Of a stretch of DNA of 13,478 nucleotides, positions 6,946 through 13,428 are shown one piece after another. Source of the stretch: Bacillota bacterium (GTDB taxonomy: Bacteria > Bacillota_E > Sulfobacillia > Sulfobacillales > JAIMBI01); contig JAKARZ010000048.1 in the NCBI GenBank assembly GCA_021828405.1, positions 1 through 13,478 of the forward strand, given 5' to 3'. The notes beneath the pieces were generated by a model that was not told the origin of the DNA, ran no database searches, and saw nothing but the letters and a program-made list of their open reading frames with translations. Within the stretch, counting starts at the first letter, position 1. Every line of letters begins with the position of its first letter. Made by a program: the position numbers and the translations under genes.

Positions 6946-8121
6946 TTAATAGCCGTTGCCGGGGTAGCTCCACAGGTGGTGGCCTATCGGGTTTTTCGGG
7001 TTGCCCGGTGTGATGCCTGCAGGAAGAAAATCAAGCCCGTCTGGGATGTTCAGATAGCCGGGCGCACTGCCAGGGACGCCCGTATGGCCGTACTGCCAGA
7101 CAATCTTGTTGGTCTTGGGGTCGATGATGAGGACTCGGTCGTTGTGGTCGTCGTTTAAGGCAATCATGCCATTGGGTAGCTCCACCGCCAGCGACGGGTG
7201 GTTTAAGGCAGCGCTCCCCGAGGTATAGCGGTACTCCCACAATACCTGCCCGGTGTGGGGATTCATCTTTACGATGGCGCCAGGATTGGTGTAAAACGCG
7301 ACGATGACGTTGCCGTGGGGTGTCAAGTTGGCATCCGAGGGATACGAGAGGCCGGCGGGGAAGTGCAGCGTCCACACCACCTGGCCATTCTTGTTGACCA
7401 GCACCGCGTCGTTGCCGTTGATCTGGGTGATGAGCGTTCCGCCGTTCGGCGCCGGGAAGTCGCCGTTGGGAGCACCGTAGGTGGTGGGGGGATTCACCGC
7501 CTGCACGTCCGTTTGCCCGTACTGCTTAATGATCTGCTTAGTGTTGCGATTGATGAACAGGATGCGCTGGTTGACAATGTCGGCCACCGTCACCACGTCC
7601 CCACCGGGTTTGGAGTACAGGAACGCGTCGTCCGGGGTGTTGAGATACCCAGGCTGGGATCCTGGCACGTTGTGGTGGCCGTACGACCAGACGACTTGCT
7701 TGCTGTTGAAGTTGATAATCGCCAGTGTCTGGAAGTTTTCTTCGTTCGTGATGATCTCATTGAAGTGGGGTCCGAAAAAGGCGTCGTCCGGCTGGGTGAA
7801 CGGCTGGTTAGGGGTGGTCCCGGGGGGTGGGAACTGCCAGACGATGCGCTTGCCGGGTGTGATGATCAGGAGGCGGTTGTTGAACGAGTCCGCGATCAGC
7901 AGGTCGCCCGGCAGATAAGGGTTGGCGTGATGGCTCTTCCACCCGAGCTTCACGGCCGGGGCGGATTGGGGCTTGCCGTTGGAGGTGGTCCGATTATGTG
8001 TCTTCGGGTGGCTGGGCGTCTTCGGGGGGGAAGCCTGGTTGAGACCGCAGGCGCTGATCGCAAGCGATAAGATGCCGGCTGCGGCAACCAGGCGCCGGGT
8101 GACAGGCTGAAACATATTCAT
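6946..8121 (-). CDS. Secreted beta-propeller lipoprotein (PQQ/NHL-like repeats)
   Basis: A 391-residue exported lipoprotein. ATG 8121 is chosen because GAGGAGG lies 8 nt upstream and it directly starts a signal peptide: charged VTRR, hydrophobic LVAAAGILSLAIS, and lipobox ISAC with Cys25 as the lipidated residue. Upstream in-frame codons lack both. Residues 29-60 are a Ser/Thr/Pro/Lys-rich tether. The rest is repeats of the form (I/V)(I/V)xPxTxKIVWQYG, giving about six blades near 72-98, 118-150, 174-202, 225-253, 267-298 and 313-345. The second and last are nearly duplicated: NVPGSQPGYLNTPDDAF (151-167) and GVPGSAPGYLNIPDGLDF (348-365). The fold resembles PQQ-binding-like or arylsulfotransferase-type propellers; I see no catalytic signature, so binding or scaffolding outside the membrane is as likely as catalysis. 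It is divergent from tatC with 175 bp between the starts. Confidence 0.88.
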   Translation of the reverse strand: MNMFQPVTRRLVAAAGILSLAISACGLNQASPPKTPSHPKTHNRTTSNGKPQSAPAVKLGWKSHHANPYLPGDLLIADSFNNRLLIITPGKRIVWQFPPPGTTPNQPFTQPDDAFFGPHFNEIITNEENFQTLAIINFNSKQVVWSYGHHNVPGSQPGYLNTPDDAFLYSKPGGDVVTVADIVNQRILFINRNTKQIIKQYGQTDVQAVNPPTTYGAPNGDFPAPNGGTLITQINGNDAVLVNKNGQVVWTLHFPAGLSYPSDANLTPHGNVIVAFYTNPGAIVKMNPHTGQVLWEYRYTSGSAALNHPSLAVELPNGMIALNDDHNDRVLIIDPKTNKIVWQYGHTGVPGSAPGYLNIPDGLDFLPAGITPGNPKNPIGHHLWSYPGNGY

Positions 8122-8185
8122 GGACGTCGCCTCCTCAATCTTCGGCGCTGAGGCATGGACCCTGGCGCCGCGTCGTATGGTCGAC

Positions 8186-8215
8186 ATGGTATCGGACGTG
8201 GAGCCGTCAGGGCAA
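8186..8215 (-). promoter_or_regulatory. Candidate promoter for the beta-propeller lipoprotein
   Basis: On the minus strand, TTGCCC (plus 8210-8215) and TACCAT (plus 8186-8191) are spaced by 18 bp, 64 bp before the start codon. Each keeps the most conserved bases of the -35 and -10 boxes, but matches of this quality occur by chance. Confidence 0.25.
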
Positions 8216-8296
8216 GTCTTCCGCGGCGAGGGAGGGCCAGGCGCTGGAAATGCGTGGTGCGATGCATGTGAGACGCATGCGGGGCTTTTTCGGGTG

Positions 8297-9013
8297 ATGG
8301 ACCGCGAAATGCCGCTGGAAGACCATCTGGCCGAACTGCGTCGGCGGATCGTCATCGGGGGCGGCGCCCTTTTGGTGGCATTTATCGGGAGTTACTTCAT
8401 GGCGCGCCCGGTTCTGATCTGGATGCTGCAGGCCGTGGGATTGCGCCAGGTCATCGTGGTGGGTGTCACCGAAGCTTTCTTCAGCATGCTGAAGGTGGCG
8501 TTGATTCTGGCCGTGACGGTGTCGTCGCCCATTTGGGTCTACCAGGTGGCCGCCTTCGTAGCGCCGGGGCTGCTCCCGCGCGAGCGGCGCCTCTTGGCCA
8601 TCGTCGCCGGACCCGGTGTCGTGCTGTTCGCGGCCGGTCTGGCGGGCGGGTTCTTCCTGATCGTGCCCACGGTACTGCACATCATGGCGAGCTTCACCGG
8701 CGGGATGATCGCCGAGCGCTTCACTCTCTCCAGTGTGCTGGCATTTATGATTGGCCTCACGCTCCCGTTTGGCGTCATGGCCGAGCTGCCGCTCGCGGGG
8801 GGCGCGCTGGCCCGCATGGGGTTGGTGTCTCCCGGGTGGTACGCGCGTCAGCGCCGGTATGCGATCTTAGCGGCCTTTGCGATCGCCGCGATCCTCGCGC
8901 CGCCCGACGCGCTGTCCATGATTTTGATGGCGGGTCCCATCTACGTGATCTACGAGCTGACGGCGCTGGTGGCTCGATTGGCTTGGCGGGCCGACGGCGG
9001 TCGACACCGGTGA
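8297..9013 (+). CDS. tatC: Twin-arginine translocase subunit TatC
   Basis: A 238-residue TatC, the membrane receptor for folded proteins with RR signal peptides. The N-terminus MPLEDHLAELRRR matches the family HLxELRxR signature. Aligned by eye with E. coli TatC, APGLLPRERR (89-98, Glu96) corresponds to the Glu103 region and FGVMAELPLA (158-167, Glu163) to the Glu170 region; RRYAILAAFAIAAILAPPD (186-204) is the usual segment before TM6. Six membrane helices fit near 18-36, 61-83, 102-125, 145-170, 187-202 and 205-226. The start is uncertain: ATG 8297 or GTG 8294 place the conserved motif at the N-terminus, but no strong ribosome binding site is seen, and a longer frame exists upstream with no family match. 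No tatA/tatB is next to it. Neither neighbour shows an obvious RR signal. Confidence 0.95.
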   Translation: MDREMPLEDHLAELRRRIVIGGGALLVAFIGSYFMARPVLIWMLQAVGLRQVIVVGVTEAFFSMLKVALILAVTVSSPIWVYQVAAFVAPGLLPRERRLLAIVAGPGVVLFAAGLAGGFFLIVPTVLHIMASFTGGMIAERFTLSSVLAFMIGLTLPFGVMAELPLAGGALARMGLVSPGWYARQRRYAILAAFAIAAILAPPDALSMILMAGPIYVIYELTALVARLAWRADGGRHR

Positions 9014-9171
9014 CGGCGTGTTCGAAAAGAGCGGCTGGCGACCCGGGACAAGCCTCAAAGTCCGATGAAGTAGAATACGGTCGTGAAATGAACCGGGGCG
9101 ACCCGGGTGGATGGGCGAGTTGCCACACCTCCGGCCGCGCGTCGCCAGGCTGAACTGAGAGGTGGCGGCGC

Positions 9172-11157
9172 ATGGGCATTGAACAGTTGGCATTCATCCT
9201 GGCGGTGGCACTGGGCTTTCTCTGGTTCTTCGCGCTGCTGGCGGAGAAATTCAGCCTCGTGGCGCTGGGGGGGCCCATCGTGCGGTGGGATCATCCGGCG
9301 GAACGCCTCACGGGATGGCTATCGGGGGTCATGGGGCAGCGTAAGCTGTTCAAGGACAAGGCACCCGGAATCATGCATTTCTTCATCTTCTACGCGTTCG
9401 TGGTGCTGCTGATCATCACCCTAGACTTTCTGGTGCGCGGCATTTTTCCCGGCGTGCTGCCATACCAGGGCCCCGTGGCGAGTGTGCTGTCCACCCTGTC
9501 GGACATTCTGACGGTGCTGGTCCTGGCCGCCCTCGTGATGGCGGCCGTGCGCCGCTACGTGGTGCGCGTGCCCCGGCTCGAGCGCAGCGTGGATGCCGCG
9601 CTGATCCTGAGTTTGATCGCCGTGGTGGTGCTGGCCGACTTCGGCATTGAAAGCTTTACGCTGGCACTCTCTCCCCATTTGTACTTTGCCCCGTTGGGCC
9701 TCGTGGTGGCGGCGTGGATCCGGCCCATGGGTTCCGTTGCGCTGTCCCACGCGCTCATCGTCATTACGTGGGTGAAATTGGTGGCCCTGCTGTCTTTCAT
9801 GGTGTACCTGCCTCACTCCAAGCACTTCCACATGGTGGCGGCGCCGGTAAATGCCTACGTCCGCAATTTGGAGCCACGGGGCCGGCTCCCCAAACTGGAC
9901 TTGGAGGACGACACTCGCGAGAGCTTTGGCGTGGGGCAGGTCACCGACCTGACTTGGCACGATCTGCTGGACGCCTATGCCTGCGTGCAGTGTGGGCGCT
10001 GCACGGCCGAGTGCCCTGCGCACCAGGTCGGCAAGTCCCTGTCGCCCAAGCAGATCATCGTCAACCTGCGCCAGCAGTTGGAAGCTGTCGGCCCGATCCT
10101 CCGCAAGCCGGCCGGAGAGCGGACGGCCGAGGAGCTGGACCGGCTGGCCGTGCCCATGGCAGGTGGGGTGGTGGCCGCCGGGGACCTGTGGGCCTGCACG
10201 ACCTGCGGCGCCTGTGTCGAGGCCTGCCCGGTGTTTGATGAGCACGTTGTGAAGATTGTCGGGATGCGTGAGCACCTGGTGCTGACGCAGGGCGAATTTC
10301 CCTCCGAGGCCCAGAGCTTCTTCCGCAACGTGGAGAGCGCGTCTAACCCGTGGGGACTCCCCCGCGAGCGACGGGGTGAGCTGGTCCAAGAGCTGGCGCT
10401 CAAAGACCTGTCGCGGGGAGACCACGCGGAGGTGCTCTTTTGGGTGGGGTGCATGGGCACGTACGACGATCGAGCGCGCCGGGCCACCGTATCCACACTG
10501 CGCCTCATGAAGGCGGCGGGCGTGGACGTGGGCCTGCTGGGCCCGCTCGAAAACTGCACCGGAGACGCCGCCCGGCGGCTGGGGAATGAGTACCTTTACC
10601 AGGTGCTGGCCCAGCAGAACGTGGACACACTGAATGACCTGGGTGTGAAGACCATCGTGACCACCTGTCCGCACTGTTTCAACACTATTCAGAACGAATA
10701 TCCCCAGTTTGGCGGCGTGTACACGGTGATTCACCACAGCGACTACCTGGCGCAGCTGGTGGCGGAGGGCCGGCTGACCCCGGCAGAGGGTGACTCTCAG
10801 ACGGTTACCTATCACGACTCGTGCTATCTCGGCCGCTACAACGGCATCTATGACGCGCCGCGGGCGGCGCTGTCCCGTATTCCGAATGTGACGCTGGTCG
10901 AGATGGAGCGCCGCCGAGAGAAAGGCTTCTGTTGTGGTGCCGGCGGGGGGCGGATGTGGTTGGAAGAGCCTGCCGGACACCGGGTGAACGTGAATCGGGC
11001 GGAAGAGGCGGTCGCGACCGGTGCCAGCATCGTCGCCACAGCCTGCCCCTTTTGCCTCACCATGATCCGCGATGGGGTCCAGGCCGTCGGCGGCGATGCC
11101 CGGGTCCTGGTGCGCGACTTTGCCGAGCTGCTGGCCGACGCGGTGCTGGGAGGGTAG
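9172..11157 (+). CDS. Membrane iron-sulfur oxidoreductase, EtfD/FadF-type (ETF:menaquinone reductase)
   Basis: A 661-residue three-part protein. Residues 1-225 are a NarI-like membrane domain with about six helices (5-25, 68-88, 104-125, 141-157, 170-183, 190-213) and histidines suited to heme b (His69, His193, His215, His218). Then come two [4Fe-4S] ferredoxin motifs, Cys271/274/277/281 and Cys342/345/348/352. Then two CCG domains as in HdrD/GlpC: Cys427, NCTGDAARRLGNE with Cys462, and Cys499/502; and Cys551, FCCGAGGGR with Cys587/588, and Cys625/628. This order matches the family of B. subtilis FadF (YwjF) and mycobacterial EtfD, which moves electrons from reduced ETF to menaquinone during fatty-acid oxidation. 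The CTGD form of the first CCG motif also fits. The start has GAGAGGTGG just upstream. A weak TAGAAT (9071-9076) could be a -10 box. EtfAB is not in the window. Confidence 0.9.
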   Translation: MGIEQLAFILAVALGFLWFFALLAEKFSLVALGGPIVRWDHPAERLTGWLSGVMGQRKLFKDKAPGIMHFFIFYAFVVLLIITLDFLVRGIFPGVLPYQGPVASVLSTLSDILTVLVLAALVMAAVRRYVVRVPRLERSVDAALILSLIAVVVLADFGIESFTLALSPHLYFAPLGLVVAAWIRPMGSVALSHALIVITWVKLVALLSFMVYLPHSKHFHMVAAPVNAYVRNLEPRGRLPKLDLEDDTRESFGVGQVTDLTWHDLLDAYACVQCGRCTAECPAHQVGKSLSPKQIIVNLRQQLEAVGPILRKPAGERTAEELDRLAVPMAGGVVAAGDLWACTTCGACVEACPVFDEHVVKIVGMREHLVLTQGEFPSEAQSFFRNVESASNPWGLPRERRGELVQELALKDLSRGDHAEVLFWVGCMGTYDDRARRATVSTLRLMKAAGVDVGLLGPLENCTGDAARRLGNEYLYQVLAQQNVDTLNDLGVKTIVTTCPHCFNTIQNEYPQFGGVYTVIHHSDYLAQLVAEGRLTPAEGDSQTVTYHDSCYLGRYNGIYDAPRAALSRIPNVTLVEMERRREKGFCCGAGGGRMWLEEPAGHRVNVNRAEEAVATGASIVATACPFCLTMIRDGVQAVGGDARVLVRDFAELLADAVLGG

Positions 11158-11170
11158 CGCCGCGAGGCGC
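11157..11170 (+). terminator. Short hairpin at the oxidoreductase stop codon
   Basis: GCGCC-GCGA-GGCGC forms a perfect 5-bp stem with a stable GNRA-type tetraloop, starting on the last base of the stop codon. No T-run follows, so it may protect the mRNA end rather than terminate, or be chance. Confidence 0.2.
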
Positions 11171-11555
11171 CGGGGCCGCCGACCTTTGTGCCGCCACACT
11201 CGCATGGACGGGCTTGTCTCTAGCGCCCGCTGATTTTCGGTCTGCTTCTTGGGCGTTCGGGATCCGCCACTTCGCGAGCGGTCGGGCGCGAAGGCATTGG
11301 CCAGCGGCAAGACGCTGCCGCGGGTAGGCGGCGGCCTCCCACGCGGCCGGTGGATTCTCTGCTGGGGAGGCCGCACGGCCGCGGCGGGGGATGCCGGGCC
11401 CGTCGGCTCACGCCTGACCGCCGTGTCCTTCGTTGCCGTGACTTGGGATGGGCGGAGACGCGGCGGGGGAGCCTCACGAAACTTCGGCGTGCGAACCAAA
11501 CCGGCGCCGCCCCGGGATGCGACGCGGGCACCAAGAAATTGAGCGAAGGGGTGGG
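11171..11555. other. 385 bp between convergent genes, nothing recognised
   Basis: This lies between the plus-strand oxidoreductase and the minus-strand DUF6504-like gene. It is very GC-rich with ORFs open in several frames on both strands, none with a motif, and no clear T-tract terminator. Confidence 0.5.
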
Positions 11556-11819
11556 TCACACGAGCGGGTTGTCCATTTCCCGATAGAGAATCCAGTGCTC
11601 GGGCCGCTGGACGTAAAGCTCGAACCAGCGCCCTTCGTCCGTACGAACAACCAGCCGGCGCCGATGCCGACGCAGGCGCCAGTTGGGGTGGTAGTCCGGT
11701 TCACGCACGTCGGCCAGCACTTCCGCAATTCGGTGCTGGTGCTGCCGCCAGCAAAACGACCGCGGCGTACCGGTGTCTCCCAACTCCACCACCACGGGCT
11801 CGCTGATAAGATGTGCCAT
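11556..11819 (-). CDS. Small DUF6504-like protein
   Basis: An 87-residue soluble protein with no signal or membrane segment. The layout recalls short bacterial DUF6504 proteins: a VELGDTGTPRSFCWR beginning (compare PVxFRWRG), a central basic stretch RLRRHRRRLVVRTDEG, and WFELYVQRPEHWILYREMD (compare xFELxRxxxxWxLxRVWD). The pattern suggests a small beta-rich domain, but I know of no established function. The ATG at 11819 has AAGGG about 11 nt upstream, a modest signal. It lies 99 bp after the GNAT gene on the same strand and could share its transcript. The family call is from remembered pattern only. Confidence 0.65.
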   Translation of the reverse strand: MAHLISEPVVVELGDTGTPRSFCWRQHQHRIAEVLADVREPDYHPNWRLRRHRRRLVVRTDEGRWFELYVQRPEHWILYREMDNPLV

Positions 11820-11918
11820 GCCTTCACCGACCCTTCGCGAATCGGCTGGCGCCCTTAGGCGATGGAGTGCCGCGGACCGTGGTGGCCCGTGTGCGCGGCC
11901 GGGTCCGCCACGCGCCTG

Positions 11919-12320
11919 TCACGGCGATTCCGCGAGCCTCATCCCACTCGCATGGCGGACGAATCCCAGTCGTTCGTAAAACCCTTCGCCGCCGGCTACG
12001 CTGAAGAGTGCGATGTAAGAAAACCCTCGGCCCAGGAACGGCGCCACCGCCCGCTTCACGAGGGCGGTGCCAATCCCTCGCCGCTGGTGGTCCGGGTGCA
12101 CGATCACGTCCCAAAGGGTGGCGTAGTACACGCCATCGGTGGTGACGCGGGTCGTGCCCACGAGACGCTCCCCGTCCCAGGCGGTGATGACCAAATTAGA
12201 ACCCAACAGGCATCGCATGACGGCTTCGGGATCCCGCCCCTCCGCAAACGAGATCGTATCCCAGAGGGCTTTGACGGCATCCGGGGTGCGGGGCGGTTCG
12301 GTCGACAGGTGGATGGCCAC
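11919..12320 (-). CDS. GNAT-family N-acetyltransferase
   Basis: A compact 133-residue GNAT domain. Motif A, the acetyl-CoA pyrophosphate loop, is VIVHPDHQRRGIGTALV (72-88) with Gln79-Arg80-Arg81-Gly82-Ile83-Gly84 matching Q/RxxGxG/A. Motif B is FYERLGF (114-120). GERLVGTTRVTTDG (50-63) is the preceding beta-hairpin. The substrate cannot be told; relatives of this size acetylate small molecules, amines or protein N-termini. The GTG start is supported by GGGAGG six bases upstream. A strong hairpin lies 40-80 bp before the start, inside the probable leader. Confidence 0.92.
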   Translation of the reverse strand: MAIHLSTEPPRTPDAVKALWDTISFAEGRDPEAVMRCLLGSNLVITAWDGERLVGTTRVTTDGVYYATLWDVIVHPDHQRRGIGTALVKRAVAPFLGRGFSYIALFSVAGGEGFYERLGFVRHASGMRLAESP

Positions 12321-12359
12321 ACAACACCTCCCTTTCTACAACGGCGGGCGACATCCATT

Positions 12360-12400
12360 CCCTTTCGGGGGCGGGATGAAAACGCCGCCGCCCGAAAGGG
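12360..12400. promoter_or_regulatory. Strong hairpin upstream of the GNAT gene
   Basis: CCCTTTCGGG (12360-12369) pairs perfectly with CCCGAAAGGG (12391-12400). Five more G-C pairs (12370-12374 with 12385-12389) follow after one bulged G, leaving a 10-nt loop. It could act in the GNAT leader, as a terminator-like structure, or as the left-end hairpin of a small IS200/IS605-derived element whose right end is 12483-12564. No T-run follows in either direction. Confidence 0.6.
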
Positions 12401-12453
12401 CCGCTATTTCCCCGAGTGTGCACGATAGAGCGGCTGATGACCTCCCACGAGAT

Positions 12454-12564
12454 CGCCCACCGTCCTCATATATTATCAGGTGGGGCGTAAAACCCCCGGC
12501 GTTAGCCGTGGGGATATGACCCTCGGATAACCCTCGGAAACACCCGAAGGGGTGAATCCCCGCA
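12454..12564 (+). ncRNA. IS200/IS605 right-end / omegaRNA-like structured element, copy 2
   Basis: The shared 82 nt (12483-12564) match copy 1 at 74 positions, in opposite orientation. Predicted stems: CGCCCACC (12454-12461) with GGTGGGGCG (12479-12487, one bulged G), equivalent in place but not in sequence to the copy 1 upstream hairpin; CGGC-GTTA-GCCG (12497-12508); GGGGAT (12510-12515) with ATCCCC (12556-12561); and CACCC/GGGTG (12541-12554). The second stem differs from copy 1 by a compensatory change (12499 with 12506). The expected omegaRNA guide would start at 12565. No tnpB precedes it: the upstream DNA is the GNAT leader, so this is a solo end, a non-autonomous derivative or an independent RNA. 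Confidence 0.6.
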
Positions 12565-13428
12565 AGAGATGCGTATTCTGGCCAAGTTGGCCACGTGTTC
12601 CGGAAAGTGCTGGCCAGTCAGTCTGATAAGTGTTGGCCAGGGGTCGAGGGGCGGTCGTCCCCCTCGGAGCCGGGGGTCCGTTGTACCGGAAGCGGCCCGC
12701 GTTGACAAGACCTTGCGCATCGATTCGCCGCGGATGGGCACCTGAATGGCCTGATGGACGAGGCGATCGAGTACCGCATCCGCCGTGGTCGGGTCGGGAA
12801 CCCAGTCATGCCAGCGGTCGACCGGGACTTGGCTCGCAATACAGGTCGCGCGGGTCTGATACCGGTCGTCGAGAATCGCGAGGAGGTCCCGACTTTCCTC
12901 GGCGGTGAGCGGAGCCTGGGCCCACTCGTCGAGGATCAGTAAATCGAAGCGTTGGAGGTGGCGCAGCCAGGCAAACCAGGTGCCCTCCTGCTTGGCCGTC
13001 AGGCCCGCGGCCAGCAACCGGGGGAGGCGGGTATAGCGCACGCGGGCGTTGCGCCGACACGCGGCGGTGCCCCAGGCGCAGACGAGCAAGGTGTTGCCGA
13101 CCCCGGTGGGGCCGGTGACCAGGACCGTCTGGTGTTGCGGCACCCATAACGCCTGATTCAACAGGCGAATGAGCGTGGCATTCCACTCGCGGGGGGGCGC
13201 GTACTGCAGCGCTTCGGGGGCCGCGGCGACGCGGAAGTGGGCCTCCTGGATCCGGCGGGCCCCTTGGCGATTGGCGCGGGCGACCCATTGGGCATCGACC
13301 CAGAGGCCGAGCCGTTCGTCGAAGGTAAGGGGGAGGCAGTCGGGCGTCTGTTGTTGGCGGCGCACTTCGTCGGCGAAGGCGGTGAGGCCCAGCGTCCGCA
13401 AGCGGTGTTCGGTGACGGCTTCCAGCAT
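12502..13428 (-). CDS. istB: IS21-family helper ATPase IstB, Walker A lysine lost
   Basis: A 308-residue frame. Residues 1-240 are a full-length IstB, the AAA+ ATPase that assists the IstA transposase: FDERLGLWVDAQWVARANRQ (36-55), Walker A GPTGVGNT (106-113), Walker B LLILDEW (163-169), sensor-I-like SQVPVDRWH (199-207), and LDRLVHQA...RGESMRK (220-239). The Walker A lysine (normally GKT) is Asn112, which should abolish ATP binding. The start ATG has AAAGGAG ten bases upstream. After residue 240 the frame has no family match: it reads through the IS terminal repeats (about 262-283) and ends inside the omegaRNA-like element (ISCGDSPLRVFPRVIRGSYP). The original stop may have been lost, or the tail may be tolerated. 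istA is expected upstream, beyond the right edge. Confidence 0.88.
   Translation of the reverse strand: MLEAVTEHRLRTLGLTAFADEVRRQQQTPDCLPLTFDERLGLWVDAQWVARANRQGARRIQEAHFRVAAAPEALQYAPPREWNATLIRLLNQALWVPQHQTVLVTGPTGVGNTLLVCAWGTAACRRNARVRYTRLPRLLAAGLTAKQEGTWFAWLRHLQRFDLLILDEWAQAPLTAEESRDLLAILDDRYQTRATCIASQVPVDRWHDWVPDPTTADAVLDRLVHQAIQVPIRGESMRKVLSTRAASGTTDPRLRGGRPPLDPWPTLIRLTGQHFPEHVANLARIRISCGDSPLRVFPRVIRGSYPHG

Noticed and set aside
7255..8070. 271-residue plus-strand ORF
   Set aside because: Antisense to the beta-propeller lipoprotein; no motif and a Val/Arg/Asp-rich shadow composition.
8122..8355. N-terminal extension of the lipoprotein to 8355
   Set aside because: It would bury the signal peptide and lipobox 78 residues inside the protein and overlap the tatC start; ATG 8121 has GAGGAGG at correct spacing.
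9421..11559. 712-residue minus-strand ORF
   Set aside because: It lies almost wholly antisense to the EtfD-like gene, which has a full set of family motifs. The antisense frame is His/Arg/Gln-rich with no motif, a GC-rich codon shadow.
11862..12428. 188-residue plus-strand ORF
   Set aside because: Antisense to the GNAT gene, which has motif A and motif B plus a ribosome binding site.
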